Assembly: GCF_022846435.1 (NCBI RefSeq)
Contig: NZ_AP025627.1
Location: forward strand, 1,708,001 to 1,772,000
Source of the DNA: Parageobacillus sp. KH3-4
GTDB lineage: Bacteria; Bacillota; Bacilli; Bacillales; Anoxybacillaceae
DNA length: 64,000 nucleotides
Direction: 5' to 3'
In this document: piece after piece, positions 24,315 through 32,939 of the stretch
How positions within the stretch are numbered: position 1 is the stretch's first letter
Layout: every line of letters begins with the position of its first letter
Notes under the pieces: generated by a model
Seen by the model: the letters and a program-made list of their open reading frames with translations, nothing else
Told to the model about the DNA's origin: nothing
Databases searched by the model: none
Translations under genes and position numbers: made by a program

Positions 24315-25523
24315 ATGGAAGCAACGCGCCAAAAATACGGTCGTGTCATTTTACATGTCGACTGTAATTCATTTTTCGCGAGCTGCGAAATCGCGCGAGA
24401 TCCATCATTAAAAGAAAAAGCGGTTGTTGTAGCGGGAGACCCGAAAGAACGCAAAGGTGTTGTGCTAGCGGCAAACTATATCGCAAAACAATGCTTTGGC
24501 ATTTATACGACGATGCCGTTATGGGAAGCGAAGAAAAGATGCCCGCATCTTGTTATATTAAAGCCCGACTTTCACTTATACCGCGATATAAGCGAGAAAG
24601 TATTTCAATTTTTGAAGACGTTTACCCCTGTTTTGGAGCCTGCCTCAATTGACGAAGGATATTTAGATATCACTGATTGTTATTCACGCGGTTCACCGTT
24701 GGACATCGCAGAGCAAATCCAAAAAGGATTGTTAAAAACGCTGCATATTCCCGTAAGCATTGGCATTGCGCCAAATAAATTTTTGGCAAAAATGGCAAGC
24801 GACATAAAAAAACCGTTAGGCATTACCGTTCTGCGCAAGCGCGATGTGCCAAAAATACTTTGGCCTCTCCCTGTTCAGCAGATGCATGGTGTTGGTGACA
24901 AAACAGCAAAAAAACTAAATGGCATTGGCATCTTTACTATCGGCGAATTGGCAAAGGCGGAAAAAGCGACATTGCAAAATTTACTTGGTATTACTGGGAT
25001 TCGCTTAAAAGAGAGAGCGAATGGGATAGATCCCCGTCCAGTTGACCCAGAGGCAGGAGAGAAATGGAAATCAATTGGGAACTCCACAACGCTTTCCCGC
25101 AATGTGACAGAGGAGCGGGTTCTCCTTGAAGTGTTGCGCGGTTTGGCGCAATCCGTCAGCAAGCGAATGAAACAGAAGCATGTTGTTTCTTCCACCATCC
25201 AAATTATGATCCGCTACAGCAATTTTCAAACAATCACCCGCAGCAAAACATGGGAAAATCCAGTTCAAGAGGCGGAAGAGATCTTTCAGCGTGCCGCTTA
25301 CTTATTAAAACGTCATTGGAACGGCAATCCGGTAAGGCTGTTAGGAATTACTGCCGTCGACGTGTTTGATAAAAGGGAGGCAGTGAAACAATTAGACTTG
25401 TTTCACTTTGAAGAGGAGGCCAAAAAGGAAGAGCTATGGAATACGATTGAGCACCTTCAGCAAAAATTTGGCGATGGTATTATCCAAAAAGGATATGAAC
25501 TTTTTCGGAGACAAAAACGGTGA
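24315..25523 (+). CDS. dinB: Y-family DNA polymerase IV (DinB/YqjH type)
   Basis: 402 residues. The palm carries HVDCNSFFAS (first metal Asp, aromatic steric gate FF) and SIDEGYLD (Asp-Glu pair). A helix-hairpin-helix thumb (MHGVGDKTAKKLNGIGI), a little-finger domain and the beta-clamp peptide QLDLF near residue 360 follow. It performs error-prone translesion synthesis. ATG 24315 follows AAAGGAG. A LexA-like site lies further upstream. Confidence 0.93.
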   Translation: MEATRQKYGRVILHVDCNSFFASCEIARDPSLKEKAVVVAGDPKERKGVVLAANYIAKQCFGIYTTMPLWEAKKRCPHLVILKPDFHLYRDISEKVFQFLKTFTPVLEPASIDEGYLDITDCYSRGSPLDIAEQIQKGLLKTLHIPVSIGIAPNKFLAKMASDIKKPLGITVLRKRDVPKILWPLPVQQMHGVGDKTAKKLNGIGIFTIGELAKAEKATLQNLLGITGIRLKERANGIDPRPVDPEAGEKWKSIGNSTTLSRNVTEERVLLEVLRGLAQSVSKRMKQKHVVSSTIQIMIRYSNFQTITRSKTWENPVQEAEEIFQRAAYLLKRHWNGNPVRLLGITAVDVFDKREAVKQLDLFHFEEEAKKEELWNTIEHLQQKFGDGIIQKGYELFRRQKR

Positions 25524-25657
25524 TAAAATGATTGTTAATGTAAGAAACGAATAAGATAGGGATAGCGCCAGTGCGGAGGCAATTACGCCCCTCGTTGTTT
25601 CAAAAACGGAAGCCGATATTTCATTGATCATAGAGAGAATACTTTTAGAAAGTGTGG

Positions 25658-25704
25658 TTGATGTTTATTTAACAACAATGATAATATTGATGTATATACA
25701 TCAA
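25658..25704 (+). promoter_or_regulatory. Promoter with 18-bp palindromic operator before satD
   Basis: TTGATG (25658-25663) and GATAAT (25680-25685) with a 16-base spacer form a plausible promoter. It is followed directly by the perfect palindrome TTGATGTATATACATCAA (25687-25704), positioned to block transcription. The regulator is unknown; MarR- and GntR-type proteins use such sites, and SatD itself has a helix-turn-helix-like C terminus. Confidence 0.65.
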
Positions 25705-25721
25705 CAAAAAAGAGGGATGCT

Positions 25722-26417
25722 ATGAAACCAATACCAGCTATCTGTGTTGCCGCCGATGTCAAGAAGTCGAAACAGATGGAAAAAACTCGTTTGCTAAATA
25801 TCCTGAGCGAATGCGAACAGGCAATCAATAAGCGATTTCATCACGATTTACTCGTTCCGTTTACGATCCGAAACGGGGATGAGCTGATTGGGGTCATCGC
25901 GAACTTTGCTAGCGCATACCCGCTTATTGATTATATTGTGCAACAATCTCATTTGCACCGATGCCCGTTTTACCTAGGGATTGGCGTTGGAAAATTAGAA
26001 ACGACGAATACAACCGATGTCCATGCGATAAATGGAAGCGCGGTATTACATGCATTTGAAGCACGAGACAAACACTTAAAAGGAAACAAGGAGAAAATAA
26101 AAATTTGGAACGAAAGAGAAACAGAAACAAGTTTTTATATTTTATCTGAACCACTGCCTTCCGAACCGCTTAATACGCTATTAGGATTTATCTTATCAAT
26201 AAAGCGAAAATGGACGGATAAGCAAAAGCAAGTCATTTCTTTAATGGAACAATATCCTGAATGGACATATGAAAAAATCGGCAACCATTTGGGATACAAA
26301 TCGCCTATTTCTACCGTCAGTTATTTGCTGAAACGCGCCGATTATCAAAAAGTGAAGATGGCAGAAGCTAGCCTGACTCAACTGCTGCTTTTGTATCAAA
26401 CCCTTTTAAAAGCATAA
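25722..26417 (+). CDS. SatD family protein
   Basis: 231 residues. The N-terminal ~130 residues resemble the nucleotide-cyclase-like fold assigned to SatD (AICVAADVKKSKQM at the start, then RNGDELIGVI). The C terminus (YPEWTYEKIGNHLGYKSPISTVSYLLKRADY) looks like a helix-turn-helix. The function of SatD is not established. It sits seven bases before a DUF3307 membrane protein gene, its usual partner, and directly behind the palindromic operator, suggesting autoregulation. Confidence 0.75.
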   Translation: MKPIPAICVAADVKKSKQMEKTRLLNILSECEQAINKRFHHDLLVPFTIRNGDELIGVIANFASAYPLIDYIVQQSHLHRCPFYLGIGVGKLETTNTTDVHAINGSAVLHAFEARDKHLKGNKEKIKIWNERETETSFYILSEPLPSEPLNTLLGFILSIKRKWTDKQKQVISLMEQYPEWTYEKIGNHLGYKSPISTVSYLLKRADYQKVKMAEASLTQLLLLYQTLLKA

Positions 26418-26430
26418 GGAGCGATTGGCA

Positions 26431-27297
26431 TTGTGGATATATTTTTACGCCGCACATTTGCTAGGAGATTTTATGTTCCAACCGGACCGATGCGTCAACG
26501 GAAGAAAGGAGAGGCCGATTCTTTTCCTAGGTAAACATGTCGCCATTCATATCGTTCTGATGGCCATCGCCAGCTTTATAGCGATGTCGATGAATAACTC
26601 TTTTCATCTTCCTGTTTTTTTATTGTCTGGACAGGCAATTTTGCTTATTTCTATTTGTCATTATCTTATTGACTATGGCAAAATGAAGCTGAACGATAAC
26701 TTGAAAGGAACAGGCAATCAAGCATTTTTATTTCTTCTTGACCAAATGCTTCACTTTTTGACCATTTGGATCGCTTTTCATGGCCTGCACATTTCAACGC
26801 GGCTATTAGACAACGGCGCAGCTTCTTTTTTTAGAGGATGGACCACGGACGAAAAAATCGTCGCTACAGGCTGCGTCTTTATTTTAGCTACGTATGGCGC
26901 CGACCGTTTTCTGCAAATTGTGCTGCAAGACATTATGCCGAATCGCGAACTGCAGGAAGGGATTTATCGTTTATCTGATGAAAAAATGGAAGTAAAAATA
27001 AGACACAAGAATGACGGGGGACAGGAAGTCGAAATTACTACCGTAAAAACGGAACAATTTTTTCGCGATTCTCCCGCAAAAATCGGTTCCATCATTGGTA
27101 TGTTGGAACGAATGCTGATCGTCATTTTTATGATAATGGATATGGTGCAAGGGCTTGCGTTTTTGGCGGCGCTAAAAACGTTGGCCCGTTTCAAGCAATT
27201 TGAACATAAACAGTTTTCCGAGTATTATCTCATCGGCACTTTGTCAAGCGCCGTTATTGGTATTTTGCTAGGAATAGTTGCTTCACAGATTTGGTGA
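26431..27297 (+). CDS. DUF3307 membrane protein, SatD partner
   Basis: About 288 residues. The N-terminal half has several membrane helices with the family signature HLLGDFMFQPD near the start and HYLIDYGKMK in the middle. A charged cytosolic segment then precedes two or three further helices. The TTG at 26431 is favoured because AAGGAG (26416-26421) is nine bases away; the TTG at 26425 is too close. The role is unknown; it is co-transcribed with satD. Confidence 0.78.
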   Translation: MWIYFYAAHLLGDFMFQPDRCVNGRKERPILFLGKHVAIHIVLMAIASFIAMSMNNSFHLPVFLLSGQAILLISICHYLIDYGKMKLNDNLKGTGNQAFLFLLDQMLHFLTIWIAFHGLHISTRLLDNGAASFFRGWTTDEKIVATGCVFILATYGADRFLQIVLQDIMPNRELQEGIYRLSDEKMEVKIRHKNDGGQEVEITTVKTEQFFRDSPAKIGSIIGMLERMLIVIFMIMDMVQGLAFLAALKTLARFKQFEHKQFSEYYLIGTLSSAVIGILLGIVASQIW

Positions 27298-27567
27298 ATC
27301 CATTTTGCAGCCATGATCATATCGTGAATAACAAAAGGCTGCATCTTTATGATCCGGGTTATTCTAAAAATGCTGCTTCCAACAAGTTTCGGATGTCCAT
27401 TTGCTTATTGGACGATGGCACAAACACGTATCATGAACACATGTCGGACAAGGAAATATATACATGGTTTCCATGCAATTACAACTGCCGCTTTGTGTGG
27501 CAGAAGCAAAAATCAAAAACGGTGATGTCGAGGACAGAAAGCGTTCTTACCTAGGGGGAACAGCCAA
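27298..27567. other. Intergenic stretch with weak terminator hairpin
   Basis: GCAGCC near 27307-27312 can pair with GGCTGC near 27337-27342, followed by ATCTTTATG, which makes a weak terminator after the DUF3307 gene. The overlapping open frame (27291-27554) shows no domain. AGGGGGA at 27553-27559 belongs to chrA. Confidence 0.4.
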
Positions 27568-28770
27568 TTGAATCAAAAAAAGAAAATGCAGGTCCAAAAA
27601 AAAGGTTCCGTTTGGGAAGTGTGGAAAACAGCATTTCGCCTTGGTTTGACTTCGTTCGGCGGCCCTGTTGCCCATTTAGGGTATTTTCGCGAAGAATATG
27701 TGCAGCGGCGTCAATGGCTGGATGAAAAAACGTATGCGGACTTAGTGGCATTGTGCCAATTTCTACCCGGTCCAGCGAGCAGCCAAGTAGGAATAGGGAT
27801 TGGCTTTATGCGAGCGGGCTTTTGGGGCGCTTTTGCCGCATGGCTTGGTTTTACGCTTCCGTCCGCGCTTGCGCTCAGTTTATTCGCTTATTTTTTTCAA
27901 GACGCTTCTTCAATTAGTACAGAATGGCTTCACGGACTGTTAGTAGCCGCGGTCGCCGTCGTGGCGCAAGCGGTCTGGGGAATGGCGAAAAACTTTGCCT
28001 ATGATCGTCCTCGCGCTTCCATTGCCATCGTTGCTGCGGTTTTTACGCTGCTTGTCCCGAGCGTGTTTAGTCAAGTAGGCATCATTGCTGCCGCAGGAAT
28101 TGCCGGCTCATTTTTGGTGCAAAACACCATAGAGGAAAAGCCGACTCTGATTGCTGTCGGAATCCATAAAAAAACAGCGGTCAGCTTGCTTATTTTGTTT
28201 CTTGCTTTGCTAATATTGCTTCCGATGGCGCGCAATCTGACGGACTCCCATTGGATCGCGCTGTTTGATAGCTTCTATCGCTCTGGTGCTTTAGTATTCG
28301 GAGGGGGACATGTTGTTCTTCCTTTATTACAAGCGGAAGTCGTCCCAACAGGATGGCTGACTGCCGATGAGTTTCTTGCAGGATATGGCGCCGCGCAGGC
28401 GGTACCCGGGCCGTTGTTTACGTTCGCCTCGTATCTGGGAATGGCTAGTTTTGGATGGAGAGGGGCGCTTGTCGCTACTATTGGCATCTTTCTTCCTTCC
28501 TTTTTATTAATCATTGGAATGCTTCCATTTTGGCATTGGCTACGTCATCACCCTCGCTTTCAAGCGGCGCTTGGCGGCATTAACGCAGCGGTCGTAGGCA
28601 TTTTGCTGGCGGCGCTGTACCATCCGGTATGGACGAAGGCGGTAAAAAGCCCTCTTGATTTCTCTTTAGCGCTAGCTGCATTTGCCTTATTAACCATTTG
28701 GAAATGGCCGCCTTGGCTGGTGGTCGTATTTTCGTTTGCAGCGGGAGCGATTTTTTCCTTTGTCTCATGA
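27568..28770 (+). CDS. chrA: Chromate transporter ChrA
   Basis: 400 residues with two homologous halves, as in long-chain CHR proteins. The first half has SFGGPVAHLGYFREE and CQFLPGPASSQVG; the second has VFGGGHVVLPLL and AAQAVPGPLFTFASYLG. About ten membrane helices follow this plan. It exports chromate, protecting the cytosol. The TTG start is set by AGGGGGA eight bases upstream. Confidence 0.92.
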   Translation: MNQKKKMQVQKKGSVWEVWKTAFRLGLTSFGGPVAHLGYFREEYVQRRQWLDEKTYADLVALCQFLPGPASSQVGIGIGFMRAGFWGAFAAWLGFTLPSALALSLFAYFFQDASSISTEWLHGLLVAAVAVVAQAVWGMAKNFAYDRPRASIAIVAAVFTLLVPSVFSQVGIIAAAGIAGSFLVQNTIEEKPTLIAVGIHKKTAVSLLILFLALLILLPMARNLTDSHWIALFDSFYRSGALVFGGGHVVLPLLQAEVVPTGWLTADEFLAGYGAAQAVPGPLFTFASYLGMASFGWRGALVATIGIFLPSFLLIIGMLPFWHWLRHHPRFQAALGGINAAVVGILLAALYHPVWTKAVKSPLDFSLALAAFALLTIWKWPPWLVVVFSFAAGAIFSFVS

Positions 28771-28860
28771 TATGTCTTTATTTTGTGCAATTTATAAATA
28801 TTTACCAACCATTTTTCTATACTTTCCCTTCAAAAATTGCAAGAAACACAAACATTGTTT

Positions 28861-28893
28861 AGCCTTTGCCACTCACTCAAAGCGGCAAAGGCT
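28861..28893. terminator. Hairpin between convergent chrA and hemAT
   Basis: Perfect 10-bp stem AGCCTTTGCC (28861-28870) / GGCAAAGGCT (28884-28893). The flanks are only modestly T-rich. Confidence 0.6.
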
Positions 28894-28900
28894 TTGCTAG

Positions 28901-30205
28901 CTATAAGCCGTTTGTTAATTGCTCCAATCTCTCGGCCGATACAGCGACATTGTTGGTGGCATCATTAATATCTGTGACTACATCTACGTATCGCTTCATC
29001 TTTTCACGAATCCGTTGATTTTGAGTGCGAATTTGCTGGAGCGACTGTGATAATGTTTCAAAAAACTGGTGGATTTTCTCCATATCGCTTGTCCCACGGT
29101 CAATCAATGCATGTGCTGAATTGATTGATTCAGAAATGGCTTTTACCTTCCGGTTCAAGTCATCTAAAATGCTTGTGACGTCAGCGACAGATTTTTTTGT
29201 CTGGAAGGCAAGCTTTCGCACTTCGTCAGCAACAACAGCAAACCCCTTGCCGTGTTCTCCCGCACGCGCCGCTTCAATCGAAGCATTTAACGAAAGCATG
29301 TTTGTCTGATCGGCAATCTCTGTCACGATACTGTTGATTCCTGCGATATCACGGGCTGACTGTTGTAAGCTGTTGATTTCTGCATCGATCTCTTTCATCA
29401 TTGTTTGAATATGGCGGATTTCTGATAATTGTTTTTGTAATTTTTCTTGACCTTCGGCAGAATGGCGCTCGCTTTTTTCGGAAATAGAGGAAGCTTCCTT
29501 GATTGATTGTAAAATGTTCATCGCTTCTGTCGTCAATTCAGAAACCGAAGCATAGACTTCTCCGGATATGCCGGAAAGTTCTTGCGCTGTCGCTTGCAAT
29601 TGCAGTTTGAGATCATTTTTTGCTTGTTCCATCTGCATTCGGATTTTTTCATTCACTTTTTCATATTGTTCTAAAACAAGCTGTTGTTCAAAATTTAAAA
29701 TTTTTGTGATCGATTTTACTGCTTCGATCAACAATAAAGGATCATCGAGATGTGGAACGATTGCTTCGATAAGCGATAGCTGAAGCTGCTGAAATGCGCA
29801 CATATACCATTTTGGCAGCAGACCAATCTTTAAATGCGTGACCGCAATGCGCGTACGTTTTTCAATAAATGCTTCATCGATGCGCCCTTCAAACATTTCA
29901 ATCACATGCGTAGTAAGCGTCTGTTTTAGACGTTCAATCGAACTGTGCTGATGGATAATTTGAAATAAAGATGGTTCTTTCTCTAACGTTTCATAAAAGC
30001 GTCCGACAATCCAATCAATTTTTTCTTCCACCCACGGTTTTAACTGTGCCAATATGGTTAAATCGCGATGCGTTAGCTCAATCATTTCCAATTGCGTATT
30101 AATGACCGCATCTTTTGTCCGGACAGGCTTTCGTTCGCTTGGCAGTTCAAACGCTGTTTTATGAGAAGAATTGCTTTCTGTTTTAATCCAAAGAGAAAAA
30201 TTCAT
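28901..30205 (-). CDS. hemAT: Globin-coupled oxygen sensor/methyl-accepting protein HemAT
   Basis: 434 residues from ATG 30205 (GGAGA upstream on the minus strand). Residues ~35-190 form a globin domain with the proximal-helix segment AVTHLKIGLLPKWY, where His124 is the expected haem ligand. A linker helix leads to the cytoplasmic signalling domain with the conserved hairpin tip EIADQTNMLSLNASIEAARAGE. It lacks membrane helices, as HemAT proteins do. It senses O2 and signals to CheA. Confidence 0.93.
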   Translation of the reverse strand: MNFSLWIKTESNSSHKTAFELPSERKPVRTKDAVINTQLEMIELTHRDLTILAQLKPWVEEKIDWIVGRFYETLEKEPSLFQIIHQHSSIERLKQTLTTHVIEMFEGRIDEAFIEKRTRIAVTHLKIGLLPKWYMCAFQQLQLSLIEAIVPHLDDPLLLIEAVKSITKILNFEQQLVLEQYEKVNEKIRMQMEQAKNDLKLQLQATAQELSGISGEVYASVSELTTEAMNILQSIKEASSISEKSERHSAEGQEKLQKQLSEIRHIQTMMKEIDAEINSLQQSARDIAGINSIVTEIADQTNMLSLNASIEAARAGEHGKGFAVVADEVRKLAFQTKKSVADVTSILDDLNRKVKAISESINSAHALIDRGTSDMEKIHQFFETLSQSLQQIRTQNQRIREKMKRYVDVVTDINDATNNVAVSAERLEQLTNGL

Positions 30206-30590
30206 CGGAAGTCTCTCCTTTTTCTTCACAATATTACAATAATTCATCTTAATGAAGATAGAAAAAAAGTAGAATAAGAAATTAATCCTATTTATGAAAA
30301 TGAATAATCGTGAGCCGATCTCCTCATAAAGTGTGATCTCCTTCGGCAACTGTCCTTTGTTTAAATCCATTAATTCTGCAAGTTTAGTTTATAAAATAAA
30401 ATTTATTAGATTATCCAAAGAGATTACGTGGAAAAAGAGGCAGCAAAAAGATGTTTTATTTTCCAGAGATTTAAGTTTGCTGAACTCGGAGTGGTGTTTG
30501 GAGAACATTCATTTATAATGATTTAGCCTCATCTCCAATGCGCCAATAAACTCATAAAGCGAATGGACAGAATTAAGAAAGGGAATAAAA
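30206..30590. other. Intergenic stretch between divergent hemAT and the sensor kinase
   Basis: AT-rich; must hold the promoters of both divergent genes. I see no clear -35/-10 pair of high quality and no gene with a ribosome binding site. Confidence 0.4.
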
Positions 30591-31961
30591 ATGAGGAAAA
30601 TTTCGTTTAAATTAGGGTTATTATTTTTTCTGTTTGTATTAGGAATAGAGGCGATTTTATTTGCGTCACTATATGTTACTCTGGTTCATTCTCGAATTAA
30701 TGAGGAATTTGAACAGCTGTTAGCAAGAGGAAACAGCCACCGCGATGTGTTAGAAAAAAATTATGATCCTTCTACGTTAGAACATGTCACCATGATGGAG
30801 TCTGAAGCGGAGACGGACGTCGTTATTACAGATGACAAGGGGAAGATCTTGTATTTTTCGGATCATATTTTACCGTTTGCTAAAAAAATCATAAAAAAAG
30901 CAAATAAACAAATTCCCGATGACGGGATGATCGTGCAAAAAAATTGGCAAAAAGCGTCGCATATTTCAACGGTAAGCCCGATTCGAATTGACGGCAAGAT
31001 CAAAGGGTATGTCTATATGTTCCAAAACACGGATTCCATCCAAAATATGATTGATAAGTTAAAGCATCATTTCATGATGGTCGGAATTCTTTCGGTATTT
31101 TTAACGATTATTACGATCGCCCTCTTATCAAGAGTCATTACCATTCCGCTTATTCGCATGAAAGAGGCGACTGAAAAATTGAGTAAAGGGGATTTTTCTG
31201 TTCATTTGCAAGTAAAAGGGGAAGATGAATTAGCGGAGCTGGGGAAAGCCATTCAAACATTGGCGAGGGATTTAGAATACTTAAAAAAAGAGAGAAACGA
31301 ATTTCTTGCCAGCATTTCTCATGAGCTTCGCACCCCTCTCACTTATGTAAAAGGGTATGCGGACATCGCTAGGAGACCAAATATGGAGGAAGAAGAGAGA
31401 AATCGGTATTTGTCCATTATCTACGAAGAAGCAGAGCATATGCAAAAGCTGGTGAAGGATCTTTTTGAATTGGCGAAGATGGATCAACATTCCTTTCAAA
31501 TCCATAAGGAGCCGACAAATTTATATGCTTTCTTGAAAAAATTGCATGACAAAATGCATCCTGCGTTTCAAGCAAACAAAATGTCACTTGTATATCGATG
31601 TGAAAAAAGCATTACCGTCCATATCGACCAAAAACGTTTTGAACAAGTGATGATGAATTTGTTGGACAATGCTTTAAAATATTCCGATCAAGGTTCCACC
31701 GTCTCTATCGATGTAAGAGCGGAGAAAAACAACATTGTGATGATTGTTTCCGACGAAGGCAGAGGGATCCCTGAAGAGGATTTGCCGCATATTTTTGAGC
31801 GTTTTTACCGAGTGGATAAATCAAGATCAAGAACCAGCGGCGGAACAGGACTGGGGCTGGCCATCGCCAAGGAAATTGTGGAAGCGCACGGAGGCTCGAT
31901 TTACGCCGCCAGTGAATATGGAAAAGGAACAAACATAATCATTACATTGCCGGAGGGATGA
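30591..31961 (+). CDS. Two-component sensor histidine kinase
   Basis: 456 residues. A membrane helix near residues 7-30, an extracytoplasmic sensor region to ~160, a second helix, a HAMP segment and then HisKA with the phosphoacceptor SHELRTPLTYVKGY. The ATPase domain has N-box MMNLLDNALKYS, G1 DEGRGIPEEDL, F-box FERFYRVDKSRS and G2 GGTGLGLAIAKE. The signal is unknown. The kinase gene lies before its regulator, the reverse of the usual OmpR-class order. Confidence 0.93.
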   Translation: MRKISFKLGLLFFLFVLGIEAILFASLYVTLVHSRINEEFEQLLARGNSHRDVLEKNYDPSTLEHVTMMESEAETDVVITDDKGKILYFSDHILPFAKKIIKKANKQIPDDGMIVQKNWQKASHISTVSPIRIDGKIKGYVYMFQNTDSIQNMIDKLKHHFMMVGILSVFLTIITIALLSRVITIPLIRMKEATEKLSKGDFSVHLQVKGEDELAELGKAIQTLARDLEYLKKERNEFLASISHELRTPLTYVKGYADIARRPNMEEEERNRYLSIIYEEAEHMQKLVKDLFELAKMDQHSFQIHKEPTNLYAFLKKLHDKMHPAFQANKMSLVYRCEKSITVHIDQKRFEQVMMNLLDNALKYSDQGSTVSIDVRAEKNNIVMIVSDEGRGIPEEDLPHIFERFYRVDKSRSRTSGGTGLGLAIAKEIVEAHGGSIYAASEYGKGTNIIITLPEG

Positions 31962-31963
31962 GC

Positions 31964-32635
31964 ATGTACACGATTTTGCTCGTTGACGACGAAAAACGAA
32001 TGTTAGAGTTACTGGATCTTTATCTTTCGCCGAAAGGATATCATTGTGTCAAGTGCGAGTCCGGTTGGGCAGCGCTGCAGTACTTAGAAAATCACAAAGC
32101 GGATTTGGTCTTGCTGGACATTATGATGCCGGAACTGGATGGTTGGGAAACGTGTAAACGAATTAGAGAATTTTCCGATGTCCCTATTATTATGGTGACT
32201 GCAAGAGATCAAACGTTAGATATCGTCAAAGGGCTCAATATCGGGGCGGATGATTACATCACCAAACCGTTTGACGAAGCCGAGCTTCTTGCCCGCATCG
32301 AAGCAGTGTTGCGCCGTTCGGTGGGGAAACGATCGAAAATAGAATTTCAAGGGTTAGTGTGGGATGAAGATGAACATAAAGCCCACTATCAAAACGAACC
32401 GATTTTTCTAACGCCAAAAGAGTTTGCCATATTAGGGCTGTTTTTGAAGCATCCAAACAGAGTGTTCAGCAGAGAACAAATCATCGTGTCTTTATGGGGC
32501 TATAACGCAAACACAGAAGAGCGCACCATAGACTCTCATGTCAAAAATATCAGAGAAAAGCTGAGACAAGTTGGATTTCCGATCGATCAATTTCTGCAAA
32601 CCGTTTGGGGAGTAGGATATAAATGGGAGGCATAA
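31964..32635 (+). CDS. OmpR/PhoB-type response regulator
   Basis: 223 residues. The receiver domain has DDE near residue 9, phosphoacceptor Asp in LVLLDIMMPELDGWE, T in VTARD and K in TKPFDEAEL. A winged-helix output domain follows (FLTPKEFAILGLFL, VWGVGYKWE). ATG 31964 is six bases after GGAGGG and two bases after the kinase stop. The target genes are unknown; the convergent copper oxidase gene next door is one candidate. A relic of a paralogue lies at 24066-24154. Confidence 0.93.
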   Translation: MYTILLVDDEKRMLELLDLYLSPKGYHCVKCESGWAALQYLENHKADLVLLDIMMPELDGWETCKRIREFSDVPIIMVTARDQTLDIVKGLNIGADDYITKPFDEAELLARIEAVLRRSVGKRSKIEFQGLVWDEDEHKAHYQNEPIFLTPKEFAILGLFLKHPNRVFSREQIIVSLWGYNANTEERTIDSHVKNIREKLRQVGFPIDQFLQTVWGVGYKWEA

Positions 32636-32900
32636 GGGAAGAAGAGGGCAAAAAAGGGAAAATCATTGCACTACTCCATAATTATTTGTGTAAAAGCATG
32701 TTCAGTTTAAGTTGGATGACCTGCTGATGAGGAATGAACATGGAACTGTGATGAGCTTGCTTAGCGTCGCTTATGGTTTTGAAGTTAGAAAACGAAAACA
32801 TCGATAATGCAGTACAAGAAATGATTTCAAGAACCGGGAGGGCAAAACTGCATATATTTGCCGCCAGAAAACGTTCATGACGGAAAAAAGGCAAGCGCAG

Positions 32901-32936
32901 AAAAAATTCCCCTCCAAGTTTTATTTGGAGGGGGAA
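32901..32936 (-). terminator. Terminator of the multicopper oxidase gene
   Basis: On the minus strand a stem made by 32926-32936 and 32907-32916 (TTCCCCTCCA on the plus strand) is followed by a T6 run (A6 at 32901-32906). The region 32640-32900 upstream of it holds no supported gene. Confidence 0.85.
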
Positions 32937-32939
32937 ACG

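Noticed and set aside
27291-27554. 87-codon frame between the DUF3307 and chrA genes
   Set aside because: No ribosome binding site and no protein-like pattern; a shifted frame also lacks any domain.
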